DNA of 64,000 bases, taken from a bacterium (lineage in GTDB: Archaea; Nanoarchaeota; Nanoarchaeia; Woesearchaeales; UBA10216). Shown here in pieces: positions 26,198 to 35,267 of the stretch. A model generated the notes under the pieces. The model was not told the origin of the DNA. It saw only the letters and a list, made by a program, of their open reading frames with translations, and made no database searches. The stretch lies in NCBI GenBank assembly GCA_024206195.1, contig JAAGZO010001021.1, forward strand, positions 1-64,000, read 5' to 3'. The first letter of the stretch is position 1; each line of letters opens with the position of its first letter. The position numbers were made by a program, and so were the translations under genes.

Positions 26198-27067
26198 TTA
26201 ACTCAAATATCTTTCTCCTCTGTCTGGCAAAATAGTTACAACCTTTTTGTATTTCTCTTTTGCTTTCATTGCTGCTAATACATTTGCTCCAGAGCTTATT
26301 CCAACAAGAACGCCGTGTTCTTTTGCAAGTTTTTTCTGCATTTCAATTGCATCATCAGTCTTTATTGTTATTATCTCTTCAATTAAATCACTGTTTTCCT
26401 CAACTATTTTTGGAATAAACCCCTCTCCGATTCCTTGTATTCCATGCAGCCCCGCATTGCCTCCGGAAATAACTGCAGATTCCATAGGTTCAACACCTAT
26501 AATTTTCACATCAGGATTCGCAGCTTTCAATGCCTTGGCAACACCGATTAGTGTTCCTCCTGTGCCAGTTCCTGCAACAAACGCATCAATATTGCCTGCT
26601 TGTTCAACTATCTCTTTTCCAATACCTTCTCTGTGAGCTTCTATGTTGTCATTGTTCTCAAATTGCCTTGGCAGCCAGGCAGATGGATACTTTTTCACAA
26701 GCTCATTGTACTTTTTCATTGCTCCTATAATGTCTTCTTTTGCAGGTGTTAGCACAACATCTGCACCAAAGGCCTGCATCATCTGCCTTCGTTCTATGCT
26801 CATTGATTCTGGCATCACTGCTGTGAATCTATAGCCCTTTATTGCTGCAATCATAGCAAAGGCTATGCCTGTGTTTCCGCTGGTAACCTCAATAATTCTG
26901 TCGCCAGGCTTTAATTCCTCTCTTTCTTCTGCTTTTTCAACCAGGTAAGCAGCCATCCTGTCCTTTACGCTCCCTGTCGGGTTCGTAGTTTCAAGTTTTG
27001 CGAGTACACCCCCTATTTCAATCAGCGGTGTTTTTCCTACAACTCCCAGTATGTTTTTTGATATCAT
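26198..27067 (-). CDS. cysK: Cysteine synthase family PLP enzyme
   Basis: A 289-residue fold-type II PLP enzyme. The PLP lysine lies in TTNPTGSVKDRMA, the substrate-carboxylate loop is EVTSGNTGIAFAMIAA, the phosphate cradle is GTGTGGTLIGVAKAL and the C-terminus DRGERYLS matches the family's usual DSGERYLS. It makes cysteine from O-acetylserine, O-phosphoserine or cystathionine-route substrates; which one is unclear. The start ATG at 27067 has a GGAGGT ribosome binding site 8 bases before it; upstream in-frame codons are rejected. Confidence 0.93.
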   Translation of the reverse strand: MISKNILGVVGKTPLIEIGGVLAKLETTNPTGSVKDRMAAYLVEKAEEREELKPGDRIIEVTSGNTGIAFAMIAAIKGYRFTAVMPESMSIERRQMMQAFGADVVLTPAKEDIIGAMKKYNELVKKYPSAWLPRQFENNDNIEAHREGIGKEIVEQAGNIDAFVAGTGTGGTLIGVAKALKAANPDVKIIGVEPMESAVISGGNAGLHGIQGIGEGFIPKIVEENSDLIEEIITIKTDDAIEMQKKLAKEHGVLVGISSGANVLAAMKAKEKYKKVVTILPDRGERYLS

Positions 27068-27275
27068 TTTGATTAACCTCCATAGACTTATCTTAAATAA
27101 AAAAAGGTTTATAGACAATGCATTCAGAACTAACAACAACACAGCGATTTATCTAAGAAAACGTTACTCAAAACTAATTTTTGCTGTGTCATACAGTCTA
27201 GTCAACCTCGTATCATTATTAAACTTTTCTATTAAAACAGCAACTCTTAAATACATTTCTCGATTCTTCAATTTT

Positions 27276-28271
27276 ATGAACTTTCAATCACTGACAAATA
27301 TACAGGATGCAGACTTTTACCTAGACCAGGCTTTCAAGGAAGCAAAGAAGAAAGCAGACGCTGTGAGAATCAAGGTTAGTGGAGAGGACAGACTAAAAAA
27401 ATCCATTTGTGTAGAGGTAGAAAGAATAAAATCAGTCAGGAGAAGCCTTGGAAACAATCTTGACCACATATTAAAATCATATCCTTCCTTAGATGATCTT
27501 CCTGATTTTTACCAGGACTTGGTCAAATGCACTATTGATTATGTTCAGCTGAAGAAATCCTTTGGAGCGCTGAACTGGGCAAGAAAAAGACTGATTGAGT
27601 TCTTTGATATGCATCTTAGGCAGATTAGAAGATGCAAGGATTACAAGTACATTAACACGCACAGGCGTTCATTCTATGGCAGAGTTAGTTCTTTGATGAA
27701 ACAAATCAATCCTAATCTTAAGTTCCTCGAGGAATCAAGGAAAATAATGAAGAGTTATCCAGCAATTAAGACAAGCATGCCTACAGTGGTTATTGCAGGC
27801 TTTCCAAATGTTGGAAAAACAACACTCTTGAGAGCACTTACAGGTGCAGATCCAAAGATTGCTTCGTATCCATTCACAACTCAAAAATTAATGCTTGGCT
27901 ATATCAAAGAGGATGAAGCATCAATTCAGTTCATAGACACTCCTGGGCTCTTAGATCGTCCGTTTTCAAGCAGAAACAAGATAGAGCAGCAGTCAATTCT
28001 TGCTCTAAAGCATGTTGCATCAGGAATAGTTCTTATTATTGATGCCTCAGAGACCTGCGGATATACAGTGAAGGAGCAGCTCAATCTGCTCAGAGAGCTT
28101 AAGAAAGCATTTGGCCTTCCAATCCAGGTTGTGCTGAACAAGTCTGATATCTCAGAGAAAAAGGCCTTGTCAGAACTCAAGAAGAAGTTCAAGGATGTTA
28201 TAGAGATTTCTGCAGAAAAAGGCGATTTAAAGAATCTTAAAGAAAATCTTATTTCTTCTTACTCGGATTAA
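27276..28271 (+). CDS. NOG1-type GTPase
   Basis: A 331-residue Obg-HflX superfamily GTPase. The N-terminal 160 residues form the helical NOG1 domain (DADFYLDQAFKEAKKKADAV). The G domain has G1 GFPNVGKTTLLRALTG, G2 around ASYPFTT, G3 DTPGLLDRPF and G4 NKSD. In archaea and eukaryotes NOG1 aids large ribosomal subunit assembly, fitting its convergent neighbour L10e. The ATG at 27276 follows a TATA-like CTTAAATAC by about 25 nt. The last 23 bases overlap the L10e gene on the other strand. Confidence 0.93.
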   Translation: MNFQSLTNIQDADFYLDQAFKEAKKKADAVRIKVSGEDRLKKSICVEVERIKSVRRSLGNNLDHILKSYPSLDDLPDFYQDLVKCTIDYVQLKKSFGALNWARKRLIEFFDMHLRQIRRCKDYKYINTHRRSFYGRVSSLMKQINPNLKFLEESRKIMKSYPAIKTSMPTVVIAGFPNVGKTTLLRALTGADPKIASYPFTTQKLMLGYIKEDEASIQFIDTPGLLDRPFSSRNKIEQQSILALKHVASGIVLIIDASETCGYTVKEQLNLLRELKKAFGLPIQVVLNKSDISEKKALSELKKKFKDVIEISAEKGDLKNLKENLISSYSD

Positions 28272-28779
28272 CCTGTATTGAGAATGAACAAGGAAGCTTC
28301 TTTGAAGCTCTTTGCATAGCAGCTCTTGCGTGAAGAACATTCTGCTTATCCACTCTTACTGTGAACAGCTTCTGCCCATCCTTTACTCTTGCAGCAATGC
28401 CAATTGTCTTTCCAAATGACTTCTTCATACCTGTGCTCATTCTGTCTGCTCCAGCTCCTGCTGCAAGCGGATTCTCTCTTAGAATATGAAATGGATAAAC
28501 CCTTATTTTGAAGTGAAAACCGCCCTTTCCAATGTTCTTTTCAAGCGCTCTTACTGCTGTCTGCCTTGCAGACTCCATTGCTTCCTGCCTTATCTGCAGT
28601 TCTACTTTTGGAATTAAATCAACATTATACTCAAAGTCCTCACCAGCCTCGCCCATGTCAAATCTTGTGATCTTTAAATTAGGGTTTACTCTGATATATG
28701 ACTTCTTCTTAAACTTCGATATTCTTGTGTAGGGCCTTTCTGTGCTTCTGTAGGCTACCCACTTTCTTAATTTTGGCAT
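28249..28779 (-). CDS. rpl10e: Large-subunit ribosomal protein L10e
   Basis: A 176-residue basic protein matching archaeal L10e (uL16). It has the N-terminal KLRKWVAYRSTERPYTRISK, the central GFHFKIRVYPFHILRENP and the loop AGADRMSTGMKKSFGK that reaches toward the P-site tRNA. The leader has an AAGGAG ribosome binding site. The TATA box TTTTTAAAG at 28807-28815 is immediately preceded (on the minus strand) by a stem-loop element. It shares 23 terminal bases with the convergent NOG1 gene, also a ribosome-linked product. Confidence 0.95.
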   Translation of the reverse strand: MPKLRKWVAYRSTERPYTRISKFKKKSYIRVNPNLKITRFDMGEAGEDFEYNVDLIPKVELQIRQEAMESARQTAVRALEKNIGKGGFHFKIRVYPFHILRENPLAAGAGADRMSTGMKKSFGKTIGIAARVKDGQKLFTVRVDKQNVLHARAAMQRASKKLPCSFSIQVNPSKKK

Positions 28780-28814
28780 TTCTCCTTCTTGGAAATAACA
28801 GGCCCTTTAAAAAG

Positions 28815-28851
28815 GTTTGCTTCTTGAAAAGCTCAAAAAGCAAGCTTTTTG
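28815..28851 (-). repeat. Stem-loop element upstream of the L10e promoter (element C)
   Basis: The inverted repeat CAAAAAG/CTTTTTG (28834-28851) is followed, toward the L10e TATA box, by a weaker GCTT/AAGC stem. The position, a linker reading CTCAAAAA on the plus strand, and the junction to a TTTAAA box resemble elements at 40625-40687 and 45711-45755. The region is divergent between two genes, so it is not simply a terminator. Confidence 0.45.
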
Positions 28852-28912
28852 TATATGAAGGACAGAATTCTTTTAGTAACTTATTTATACTCTTTCTTAT
28901 ATTATTGAATCA

Positions 28913-29692
28913 ATGAAATTGATTAAATATGTATTGTTAATATCCTTAATGATTTTTTTAGTTGGCTGTATTTCCAATGAAAGGCTTACTGAAAAAGCAA
29001 TAGAACAACAAGACATTTCATATTGTAATAAAATCAAAGATCAAGGAACTCAAAACAGATGTTTTTTCAAATTAGCTGATTATGTTCCAGAAGCATGTAG
29101 TCATATTGAACCATTTTATTGTTTAGGAAGTCCGTGTATGGATGAAAGTGGCTTAATAGCTGAATGTTACGAAAAATTATTTGAAAAAAATCCATCAGAA
29201 CAAGTTTGTATAGATATGGAAGCTAATAAAGGAGCTTATCAAAACGTTTTAAGGTGTTTTGAGAAACTAGGATTTTCAGGAAATAGTTTATGCAAAAAAT
29301 TTAAGACATCATATTCAAATTTCTGGGGTTGTTTTAGAAATAAACTAGGAAATGGGCTGGATGTTCCTGTTGAAATAAGTGAAGAAGAATGTATAGAATA
29401 TGCAAAAATTTCTGAAGATAACAAATGGCGATGTTATAAGGATCTTGCAGTAACTGAAAAAAATGAGAAATTTTGCAATAAAGACTATATGAGTAACACT
29501 TTTAATGAGCTGGCTTGCTTATTAGAAGTCGCAAAAGCAAAGAAAGATACCGAAGTTTGTAATAAAATAGATCCTTCGTGTTATAAATGTGGACATGGTA
29601 TTTCTTGCGGTGGTGGAAAACCAACAGGAAATTGGGTAGATTGTGATACCTACCAAAATTATTGTAAAAAACAGATTGAATCATCTTCTTAA
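28913..29692 (+). CDS. Cysteine-rich lipoprotein of unknown function
   Basis: A 259-residue secreted protein. The signal peptide KYVLLISLMIFLVGC ends in a lipobox, so the mature protein probably starts with a lipidated cysteine at residue 19. The mature part has about two dozen cysteines in loosely repeated units of the form DxxxCxxI...NRCFFKLA, suggesting small disulfide-rich helical repeats. The C-terminus holds CYKCGHGISCGGGK. A TATA-like TTATTTATA lies about 30 nt upstream. Base composition is more AT-rich than the neighbours, possibly a sign of transfer or of weak selection. Function is unknown. Confidence 0.75.
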   Translation: MKLIKYVLLISLMIFLVGCISNERLTEKAIEQQDISYCNKIKDQGTQNRCFFKLADYVPEACSHIEPFYCLGSPCMDESGLIAECYEKLFEKNPSEQVCIDMEANKGAYQNVLRCFEKLGFSGNSLCKKFKTSYSNFWGCFRNKLGNGLDVPVEISEEECIEYAKISEDNKWRCYKDLAVTEKNEKFCNKDYMSNTFNELACLLEVAKAKKDTEVCNKIDPSCYKCGHGISCGGGKPTGNWVDCDTYQNYCKKQIESSS

Positions 29693-29772
29693 GAAATAGG
29701 ACTCTTAATTCTCTTATATGAATGGGCTTTCACCTTAGAAGACGGAAACGTTGCGGGTTGCCTCGAATTTTG

Positions 29773-29800
29773 AACCTGCTTTTTGCAGGGTTTGTTTTTT
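29773..29800 (+). terminator. Hairpin plus T-run after the lipoprotein gene
   Basis: The stem CCTGC/GCAGG with loop TTTTT is followed by GTTTGTTTTTT. It lies about 80 bases after the lipoprotein stop and before the convergent unknown gene. Confidence 0.45.
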
Positions 29801-29830
29801 ACTGCCTATGAGAACTAAGGATTTATTGGA

Positions 29831-30271
29831 TCATTCTGTAGAAAGAAGTGTTGCTCTTTCCTCTTTTATCTTCTCCAGCTTACTTTCTGACATGAAGTTA
29901 AAGTCATAACTATTGCCCAATAATATCTGGTTTAAAAGCTTACCATCTTTGAATACTTGAATTCCACTTAGGCCTCTGATGACAGGATGCCCATTAGCGT
30001 TTTCTATAAATTCTTTTTCCCTATATAATCTGACATCTTCTCCTATGTCAATTCTTGGCGGTGTAAACTTATCTTCAAGTATTCCTGGTGATATTCTATA
30101 AGGCACCTCTGGTTTTGAATCAATAGTTAGTTCTAATCTGTTTCCTTTAATAAATTGAACTGAGTTTATAACAACCCCCTCAATAAATGGAACCTGTGTA
30201 GGCTCTTCACCTAAAGGAGTACGATACAACATAGGCATTTCAGGATTTCCATCTGCATATATTGGTTTCAT
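29831..30271 (-). CDS. Unrecognised 146-residue protein
   Basis: I do not recognise this protein. It looks beta-rich in its first two thirds (FIEGVVINSVQFIKGNRLEL; PRIDIGEDVRLYREKEF) and ends in a charged helix (MSESKLEKIKEERATLLS). There is no signal peptide or membrane segment. It stands alone between a convergent lipoprotein gene and a divergent FAD synthase gene. Confidence 0.55.
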   Translation of the reverse strand: MKPIYADGNPEMPMLYRTPLGEEPTQVPFIEGVVINSVQFIKGNRLELTIDSKPEVPYRISPGILEDKFTPPRIDIGEDVRLYREKEFIENANGHPVIRGLSGIQVFKDGKLLNQILLGNSYDFNFMSESKLEKIKEERATLLSTE

Positions 30272-30370
30272 TATTAAAATAAGGAACGCAAGTAATTATA
30301 AAAATTTTTCCACTTAAATGATGTTCAGCTAACAAAAACCTTTTTATTCTACAAAAACCACCTATATTCT

Positions 30371-30769
30371 ATGACTCTAGTAATGGTTTTCGGGACATTT
30401 GACATACTGCATCCTGGCCATAGCTACTTTCTGAAGCAGGCCAAGAAAAAGGGGGATTATCTTGTAGCTGTTCTAGCAAGAGACCTCACAGTTAAGGACG
30501 TCAAGAACAGATTCCCAAAGAACAATGAGCAACTCAGATTGAAAAACCTTGAAAAGCTCAAGATAGCAGACAAGGTTCTCATGGGCAGTTTAAGTGATAA
30601 ATTCGAGCTGATTGAGCAGGAAAAGCCGGACATCATTTGTCTTGGCTATGACCAAAATTCATTCACAGCAAACCTCAGAGAAGAGCTGAGAAAGCGCAAT
30701 ATTCTCGCAGATATATTCCGTTTAGATCCATTCAAAGAAGATGTCTATAAGAGTTCTAAGTTAAGATAG
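30371..30769 (+). CDS. ribL: FAD synthase (archaeal RibL-type cytidylyltransferase family)
   Basis: A 132-residue nucleotidyltransferase with the N-terminal MVFGTFDILHPGHSYFLKQA (HxGH motif) and a C-terminal RKRNILADIFRLDPFKEDVYKSSKLR. Archaeal RibL of this size adenylates FMN to FAD; relatives include glycerol-3-phosphate cytidylyltransferase. Size and C-terminal sequence favour RibL. A TATA-like CCTTTTTATTC lies about 28 nt before the ATG. It overlaps the convergent small membrane gene by 9 bases. Confidence 0.85.
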   Translation: MTLVMVFGTFDILHPGHSYFLKQAKKKGDYLVAVLARDLTVKDVKNRFPKNNEQLRLKNLEKLKIADKVLMGSLSDKFELIEQEKPDIICLGYDQNSFTANLREELRKRNILADIFRLDPFKEDVYKSSKLR

Positions 30770-30985
30770 CCGTTCATTAAGCTGTTTCTCGCACTCTTCC
30801 ATGCACAGATAGTGCGTTGTGAAGTCTTCATCCATTGTTGCAGCGCAAAGGCTGGTGCATTTTTGGTATTCCTCATCGTATTCATTGTCATCTGAAAAGA
30901 AGTCTGTTAATGTACCCATCACGGTTAGTAATATAAATACAACAATAATAAGAATAACAATCAGTATGTTGTTTTTCATGCCCAT
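30761..30985 (-). CDS. Small single-pass membrane protein with acidic, cysteine-containing tail
   Basis: A 74-residue protein. Residues 6-28 (ILIVILIIVVFILLTVMGTL) form one membrane segment. The remaining part is acidic with four cysteines (KCTSLCAATMDED; LCMEECEKQL) in two CxxxC pairs, possibly two disulfides outside the cell. A TATA-like AGTATTTAAAG lies about 27 nt upstream, indicating a real leaderless gene. Function is unknown. Confidence 0.6.
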   Translation of the reverse strand: MGMKNNILIVILIIVVFILLTVMGTLTDFFSDDNEYDEEYQKCTSLCAATMDEDFTTHYLCMEECEKQLNERLS

Positions 30986-31008
30986 GCTGCTTCTAAGGAA
31001 GGATGTCT

Positions 31009-31722
31009 TTAAATACTTTCCCTTAATTTAAAATAAATCCTTCTGTTGCTCTTTCCCTTGTTCTCTGCGCCTATTATTTCTATCCCTTTGATTTCAGAAG
31101 TGTTCTTTACGTGCGATCCGCCGCAGGCCTGCTTATCAAAATTAGTAATATCAACTACTCTTATTGTTTTTATTGACTCAGGCAGTCCCATTGCCAGCTT
31201 TACAATGGATGGAATCTTCATTGCCTCTTCTCTTGGCATGAAGTTCAGATCAACAAGCTTTCCCTCTTTGATTATTGCGTTTGATTTCTCTTCATAGCTC
31301 TTTATCAGTTCCCTGTCAAAGTTCTCAAGATTAAAATCAATTCTTGCTTTGTCCTCTGCTATCTGGTTTCCTGTTATCTGTGCATTAGTTTCTTTGCTTA
31401 CAATTCCAGACAACACATGGCATGCAGTATGGTATCTCATGAAAAGATATCTTCTTTCCCAGTCAAGAACACCTTTTACTTTATCCCCGTTTTGAAGTCC
31501 TTCTTTGTCCAGTTCATGTATTATTCTTCCTTTATCCTTGCGAACAAAATTAACAGCATATTCTGTATCTCCACAAATCAATTTCCCTTTATCTGTTGGC
31601 TGTCCACCAGACTCAGGATAGAACGCAGTTTTGTCAAGTTCAACCTTGTTTCCTTCTATGCTAGTAACCTCTGCTTCAAATTCCTTTAGATAGCAGTCTT
31701 CCATGAATAGTGTGTGTGTCAT
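31009..31722 (-). CDS. alaX: Alanyl-tRNA editing protein AlaX
   Basis: A 237-residue free-standing editing domain. HTACH (HxxxH, near residue 98) and CGGSH (CxxxH, near residue 200) are the four zinc ligands. FYPESGGQPTDKG near residue 34 is the AlaRS-like glycine motif. It hydrolyses Ser-tRNA(Ala) or Gly-tRNA(Ala). Its size fits the mid-length AlaX-M class. A TATA-like AATATAAG lies about 28 nt before the ATG. Confidence 0.92.
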   Translation of the reverse strand: MTHTLFMEDCYLKEFEAEVTSIEGNKVELDKTAFYPESGGQPTDKGKLICGDTEYAVNFVRKDKGRIIHELDKEGLQNGDKVKGVLDWERRYLFMRYHTACHVLSGIVSKETNAQITGNQIAEDKARIDFNLENFDRELIKSYEEKSNAIIKEGKLVDLNFMPREEAMKIPSIVKLAMGLPESIKTIRVVDITNFDKQACGGSHVKNTSEIKGIEIIGAENKGKSNRRIYFKLRESI

Positions 31723-31806
31723 GGAACTGTGTCAAATACACTTATTCTTATATTTTTCTGAATGAAAAACAAACATTTATAACCCTAAAAACAAAAAAAT
31801 ACCTTC

Positions 31807-34275
31807 ATGAGCAGGGATACAGTCTGTTATTATATAGAAAATCTAATACAATATTACAAAAACCGGCCTGCTTTAATCTTCAGAAAAGGGTTCAGGACAG
31901 AGCAATGGTCTTATTCTGATTTATACAACTATGCACACCGCATTGCAGGGCTTTTTGAGGAAAAGAAACTCAAAAAAGGAGATAAAATACTGATATACTG
32001 TTACAACTGCCCTGAGTGGTGCGCTTTGCTTATGGCGTGCGCTTTGTCAGGTGTTATAGCTGTTCCTATTGATTTTAATTCAAAAAAAGAATTCATACTT
32101 TCAATTTCAAAAAAAGTCAAGCCAAAGATTCTTTTTTCTTCAAGGTGTAAGCCCATAAGAGCCAATAATGAAATTTTCATAGAACACCTGTTTGAACACA
32201 TTGAAAAGCATCACAAATACAGGTGCAAAGCAAATGTAAAAGGAGACGATATCCTCGAGATAGTTTATACTTCAGGAACAACAAGCGAGCCAAAGGGAGT
32301 AATAATAACAAACAAAAACCTTGTTTCAAATGTCCATGCCTTAAGGCTTGTTATGCCCCTGCCGCATAATCTGGTATTCTTGTCTGTTGTGCCTTTGAGC
32401 CATATGCTGGAGCAGACAGCAGGCTTTTTCATTCCTTTAAGGTTTGGATGTAAGATTGTTTATACAACTTCGAGGAAATCCACCACACTCAAAGAGGCTA
32501 TGAGAGAGGAAAATGTTTCAGCAATTGTCGGAGTGCCCATTCTTCTTAGAACCTTTAAAGACAAAATAGAGGCAGAGATAGAAAAAAGAGGGAAAAGTAA
32601 ACGCTTTGCAAATACAGTTAAGCTGGCAAGAAAACTTCCTTTTTCCGCCAGGCGACGTATTTTTAGAAAAATTATCAACCAGTTAAGTAAAAATCTGAAG
32701 TTTTTTGTTGTTGGCGGTGCGCCTCTCGATAAAAGCACAGAAGAATTCTGGAACTCTCTTGGTATCTTGGTTCTGCAGGGCTATGGCCTGACAGAGACAT
32801 CGCCTATAATATCCTGTAACACATTCAAGCATCACAAAGAAGGCTCTGTTGGCCGCGTTTTGCCTTACCAGGAGGTCAATATAGCAAAGGACGGAGAAAT
32901 AATATGCAAAGGGAGCAATGTAACCCCTGGCTATTATCAGAATAAGCAGGCCACAGATGCTGCAATAATAAACAGCTGGTTTCATACTGGTGATTTGGGT
33001 GAATTTGATGAAGACAATTTCTTAATAATTAAAGGAAGAAAGAAAAACATGATACTTACGAGTTCTGGTTTGAATGTTTACCCAGAGGATATTGAGAATG
33101 TCATAAACCGGCTTCATAATGTGAAAGATTCTTGCGTCATGGGTATTCAGGATAAGAAGGACATAATTATTACAGCGGTTGTACTGCCAGAAAACAATGC
33201 AATCAATAAATCAAAAATATTGAATGATGCTAACTCACAGCTTCCATCACATCAGCAGGTACAACGGTTGATAATATGGTCAAAAAAGGATTTTCCAAGG
33301 ACACCATCTTTTAAGATTAAGCGCAAGGAGCTTGAAAAAGCATTGGAGAAAAAAACAGAAGAAAAAGAAACAACTTCAAACAAATTATACCGAATACTTT
33401 CAGACCTTTCTAACACAAACATATCCAGGATTAAGCCGCAGTCTGTGCTGAGCACAGACCTTGCTATAGATTCTTTACACCGTGTCGAATTACTGGCTTC
33501 AATAGAAGATGAGTATGACTTGGAGCTGGAGGAAGATAAGATAACATCCAAAACCACTGTTTTAGACGTTGAGAATCTCATAAAAAAAGGGTCATCAATA
33601 AAGAATTTAATGAATATTACCCGATTAAACACATCAAAGTGGGTGTTGCCTCTAAGGTACGTTCTTCAGATAAAGGCATTTGCATTCTTAAGATTTTTTT
33701 ACCCATTAAAAGTAAGAGGAAAAGAGAACCTGAAGAATATAAAAGGGCCTGTTATTTTCGCATTAAACCACACGAGCCATATAGACACTCCAACGCTGCT
33801 GAGAGCACTTCCGCCAAAACTGAGGTACAGACTGGCAGTTGCAGCAGCGCAGGATTATTTCTTTGAAACTAAAGAGGGTGAAAACAGGCTGTTCAAAAAA
33901 ATTAAAGTCTTCATGCTAAAGCTAGTCCTTAACACCTATCCGTTTTCGCGCGATAAAAACATAAGAAACTCGCTTAAACTAACAGGCAAATTATTAGATA
34001 AAGGATTTTCAATAGCGATTTACCCTGAAGGAACAAGAACTGTAAGCGGAAAAATGGGCAATTTTAAGGTTGGCTTAGGGCTTATTGCATCCAGCATGGA
34101 TGTGCCTGTTGTTCCAGTAAAAACAGAGGGTCTATTCAATATTCTTCCAAAAGGAAAAAGATTCCCTAAATCAGGGAAAGCATCACTTTCTTTCGGAAAG
34201 CCATTAACAATAGACAAACATGAGTCTTATATCTCAATAACAAAGAAAATCGAGAAAGAAGTCAGGGATCTATGA
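31807..34275 (+). CDS. Acyl-AMP ligase / acyl carrier / PlsC acyltransferase fusion
   Basis: An 822-residue three-domain protein. Residues 1-510 form an adenylating ligase: YTSGTTSEPKGVIITNKN, GYGLTETSPIISCN, WFHTGDLG, GRKKNMILTSSGLNVYPED and a C-terminal FPRTPSFKIKRKEL lysine region. Residues about 520-600 are an acyl carrier domain with the phosphopantetheine serine at position 556 in AIDSLHRVELL. Residues about 615-822 are a PlsC-type acyltransferase with NHTSHID (Hx4D, His 655) and YPEGTRT. The implied chain is to activate a fatty acid, load it on the carrier and transfer it to a glycerophosphate or lysolipid. It recalls bacterial Aas but with a built-in carrier. AcpS lies 650 bases downstream. 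Substrates are inferred. Confidence 0.9.
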   Translation: MSRDTVCYYIENLIQYYKNRPALIFRKGFRTEQWSYSDLYNYAHRIAGLFEEKKLKKGDKILIYCYNCPEWCALLMACALSGVIAVPIDFNSKKEFILSISKKVKPKILFSSRCKPIRANNEIFIEHLFEHIEKHHKYRCKANVKGDDILEIVYTSGTTSEPKGVIITNKNLVSNVHALRLVMPLPHNLVFLSVVPLSHMLEQTAGFFIPLRFGCKIVYTTSRKSTTLKEAMREENVSAIVGVPILLRTFKDKIEAEIEKRGKSKRFANTVKLARKLPFSARRRIFRKIINQLSKNLKFFVVGGAPLDKSTEEFWNSLGILVLQGYGLTETSPIISCNTFKHHKEGSVGRVLPYQEVNIAKDGEIICKGSNVTPGYYQNKQATDAAIINSWFHTGDLGEFDEDNFLIIKGRKKNMILTSSGLNVYPEDIENVINRLHNVKDSCVMGIQDKKDIIITAVVLPENNAINKSKILNDANSQLPSHQQVQRLIIWSKKDFPRTPSFKIKRKELEKALEKKTEEKETTSNKLYRILSDLSNTNISRIKPQSVLSTDLAIDSLHRVELLASIEDEYDLELEEDKITSKTTVLDVENLIKKGSSIKNLMNITRLNTSKWVLPLRYVLQIKAFAFLRFFYPLKVRGKENLKNIKGPVIFALNHTSHIDTPTLLRALPPKLRYRLAVAAAQDYFFETKEGENRLFKKIKVFMLKLVLNTYPFSRDKNIRNSLKLTGKLLDKGFSIAIYPEGTRTVSGKMGNFKVGLGLIASSMDVPVVPVKTEGLFNILPKGKRFPKSGKASLSFGKPLTIDKHESYISITKKIEKEVRDL

Positions 34276-34863
34276 TACTTCTAGGAACAATACAGTAAAA
34301 ATCATAATAACATAAACCAAAAATAAAACGAAAAAATTATTTCTGATTATCCCCTTGAAGTCTTTTCCAAATCTTGAACCTACATAGGATACAAGGAACA
34401 TTCTCATTGCCCGTGATATGGTTACCATCAAAAGATATGGAAGAAATTTGAATCCAAGTACAACTGTTTCATAAGTCCAAACCTTTGAGGGTATTGGATA
34501 AAAAGCCTGTATCAGCGCAATACCTGATCCTTTCATCTGATAGAACTCAACTACTTTTTCTAGCATGTATTCACCAACAAAGGGGGTATTAATCAGAATA
34601 GTATATGCTAAACTGGGTTTCAAATATACAAATAAGTAATATGCAGATAATCCCAGTATGGATAAAACAAGAGAAACAATAAAGAATAGTCTCCATTTTT
34701 TCGGGTTTAGAATAACAAGAATGAAAAGAAGGAAATCAGGAAACAGGAACCATACACTCGCTTCAAAAAAAGCCCAAAAAGACAAAAGAACCACTGCAGC
34801 AACACCAAAGCTGAATCTGCTGAACAGGTCAAATGTCTTCTGATTAAACTGTATATAGCCCAT
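34270..34863 (-). CDS. DedA/VTT-like membrane protein
   Basis: A 197-residue protein with about five membrane segments and a central stretch FYQMKGSGIALIQAFYPIPSKVWTYETVVLGFKFLPYLL that resembles the re-entrant, proline-containing loop of the VTT (DedA/SNARE-associated/YqaA-like) family. Bacterial DedA-type proteins flip lipid carriers or phospholipids, which suits the surrounding lipid genes. ATG 34863 is preferred over an in-frame TTG at 34887, which lies too close to the TATA box. The 3' end overlaps the fusion gene by 6 bases. Confidence 0.65.
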   Translation of the reverse strand: MGYIQFNQKTFDLFSRFSFGVAAVVLLSFWAFFEASVWFLFPDFLLFILVILNPKKWRLFFIVSLVLSILGLSAYYLFVYLKPSLAYTILINTPFVGEYMLEKVVEFYQMKGSGIALIQAFYPIPSKVWTYETVVLGFKFLPYLLMVTISRAMRMFLVSYVGSRFGKDFKGIIRNNFFVLFLVYVIMIFTVLFLEVS

Positions 34864-34925
34864 ATAGTCCAATAATGCAAGAACCAATATAAAAATTTAT
34901 ATATTTTCAAGTTTATTTTACATCT

Positions 34926-35267
34926 ATGTTGATAAAATGCGGAACAGATCTTGTTTTGGATGAAAGAATTCAGAAGAATATCAATAATGAGAGCTTCATA
35001 AAAAAAATATTCCATCCTTCTGAGCTTAGTGATATGGATGTGAAAAAATTAGCAACTGTTTTTGCTGTAAAAGAAGCAGTATTCAAGGCTCTTGAAATTT
35101 CATCAAAAAACTGGCTTGAAGTAGAACTAACCTATTCTGAAACAGGAAAACCTGTTGTTACATTGAGTGAAGAAATTAAACCAAAAAACCTTGTTTCTTT
35201 AGATTGCAGCGTAACGCATGAAAATGGGTTAACGCAGGCATTTGTTGTTCTTCTAGAGAAAGAATAG
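34926..35267 (+). CDS. acpS: Holo-acyl-carrier-protein synthase
   Basis: A 113-residue 4'-phosphopantetheinyl transferase of the AcpS type. It has KCGTDLVLDERI (conserved metal aspartate), FHPSEL, FAVKEAVFKAL (the usual F(A)xKEAxxKAL signature) and DCSVTHENGLTQAFVVLL at the end. It transfers phosphopantetheine from CoA to the serine of an acyl carrier domain. The only visible client is the carrier domain in the fusion protein just upstream. A TATA box at 34897-34906 indicates a leaderless gene. AcpS is rare in archaea, which adds interest. Confidence 0.88.
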   Translation: MLIKCGTDLVLDERIQKNINNESFIKKIFHPSELSDMDVKKLATVFAVKEAVFKALEISSKNWLEVELTYSETGKPVVTLSEEIKPKNLVSLDCSVTHENGLTQAFVVLLEKE

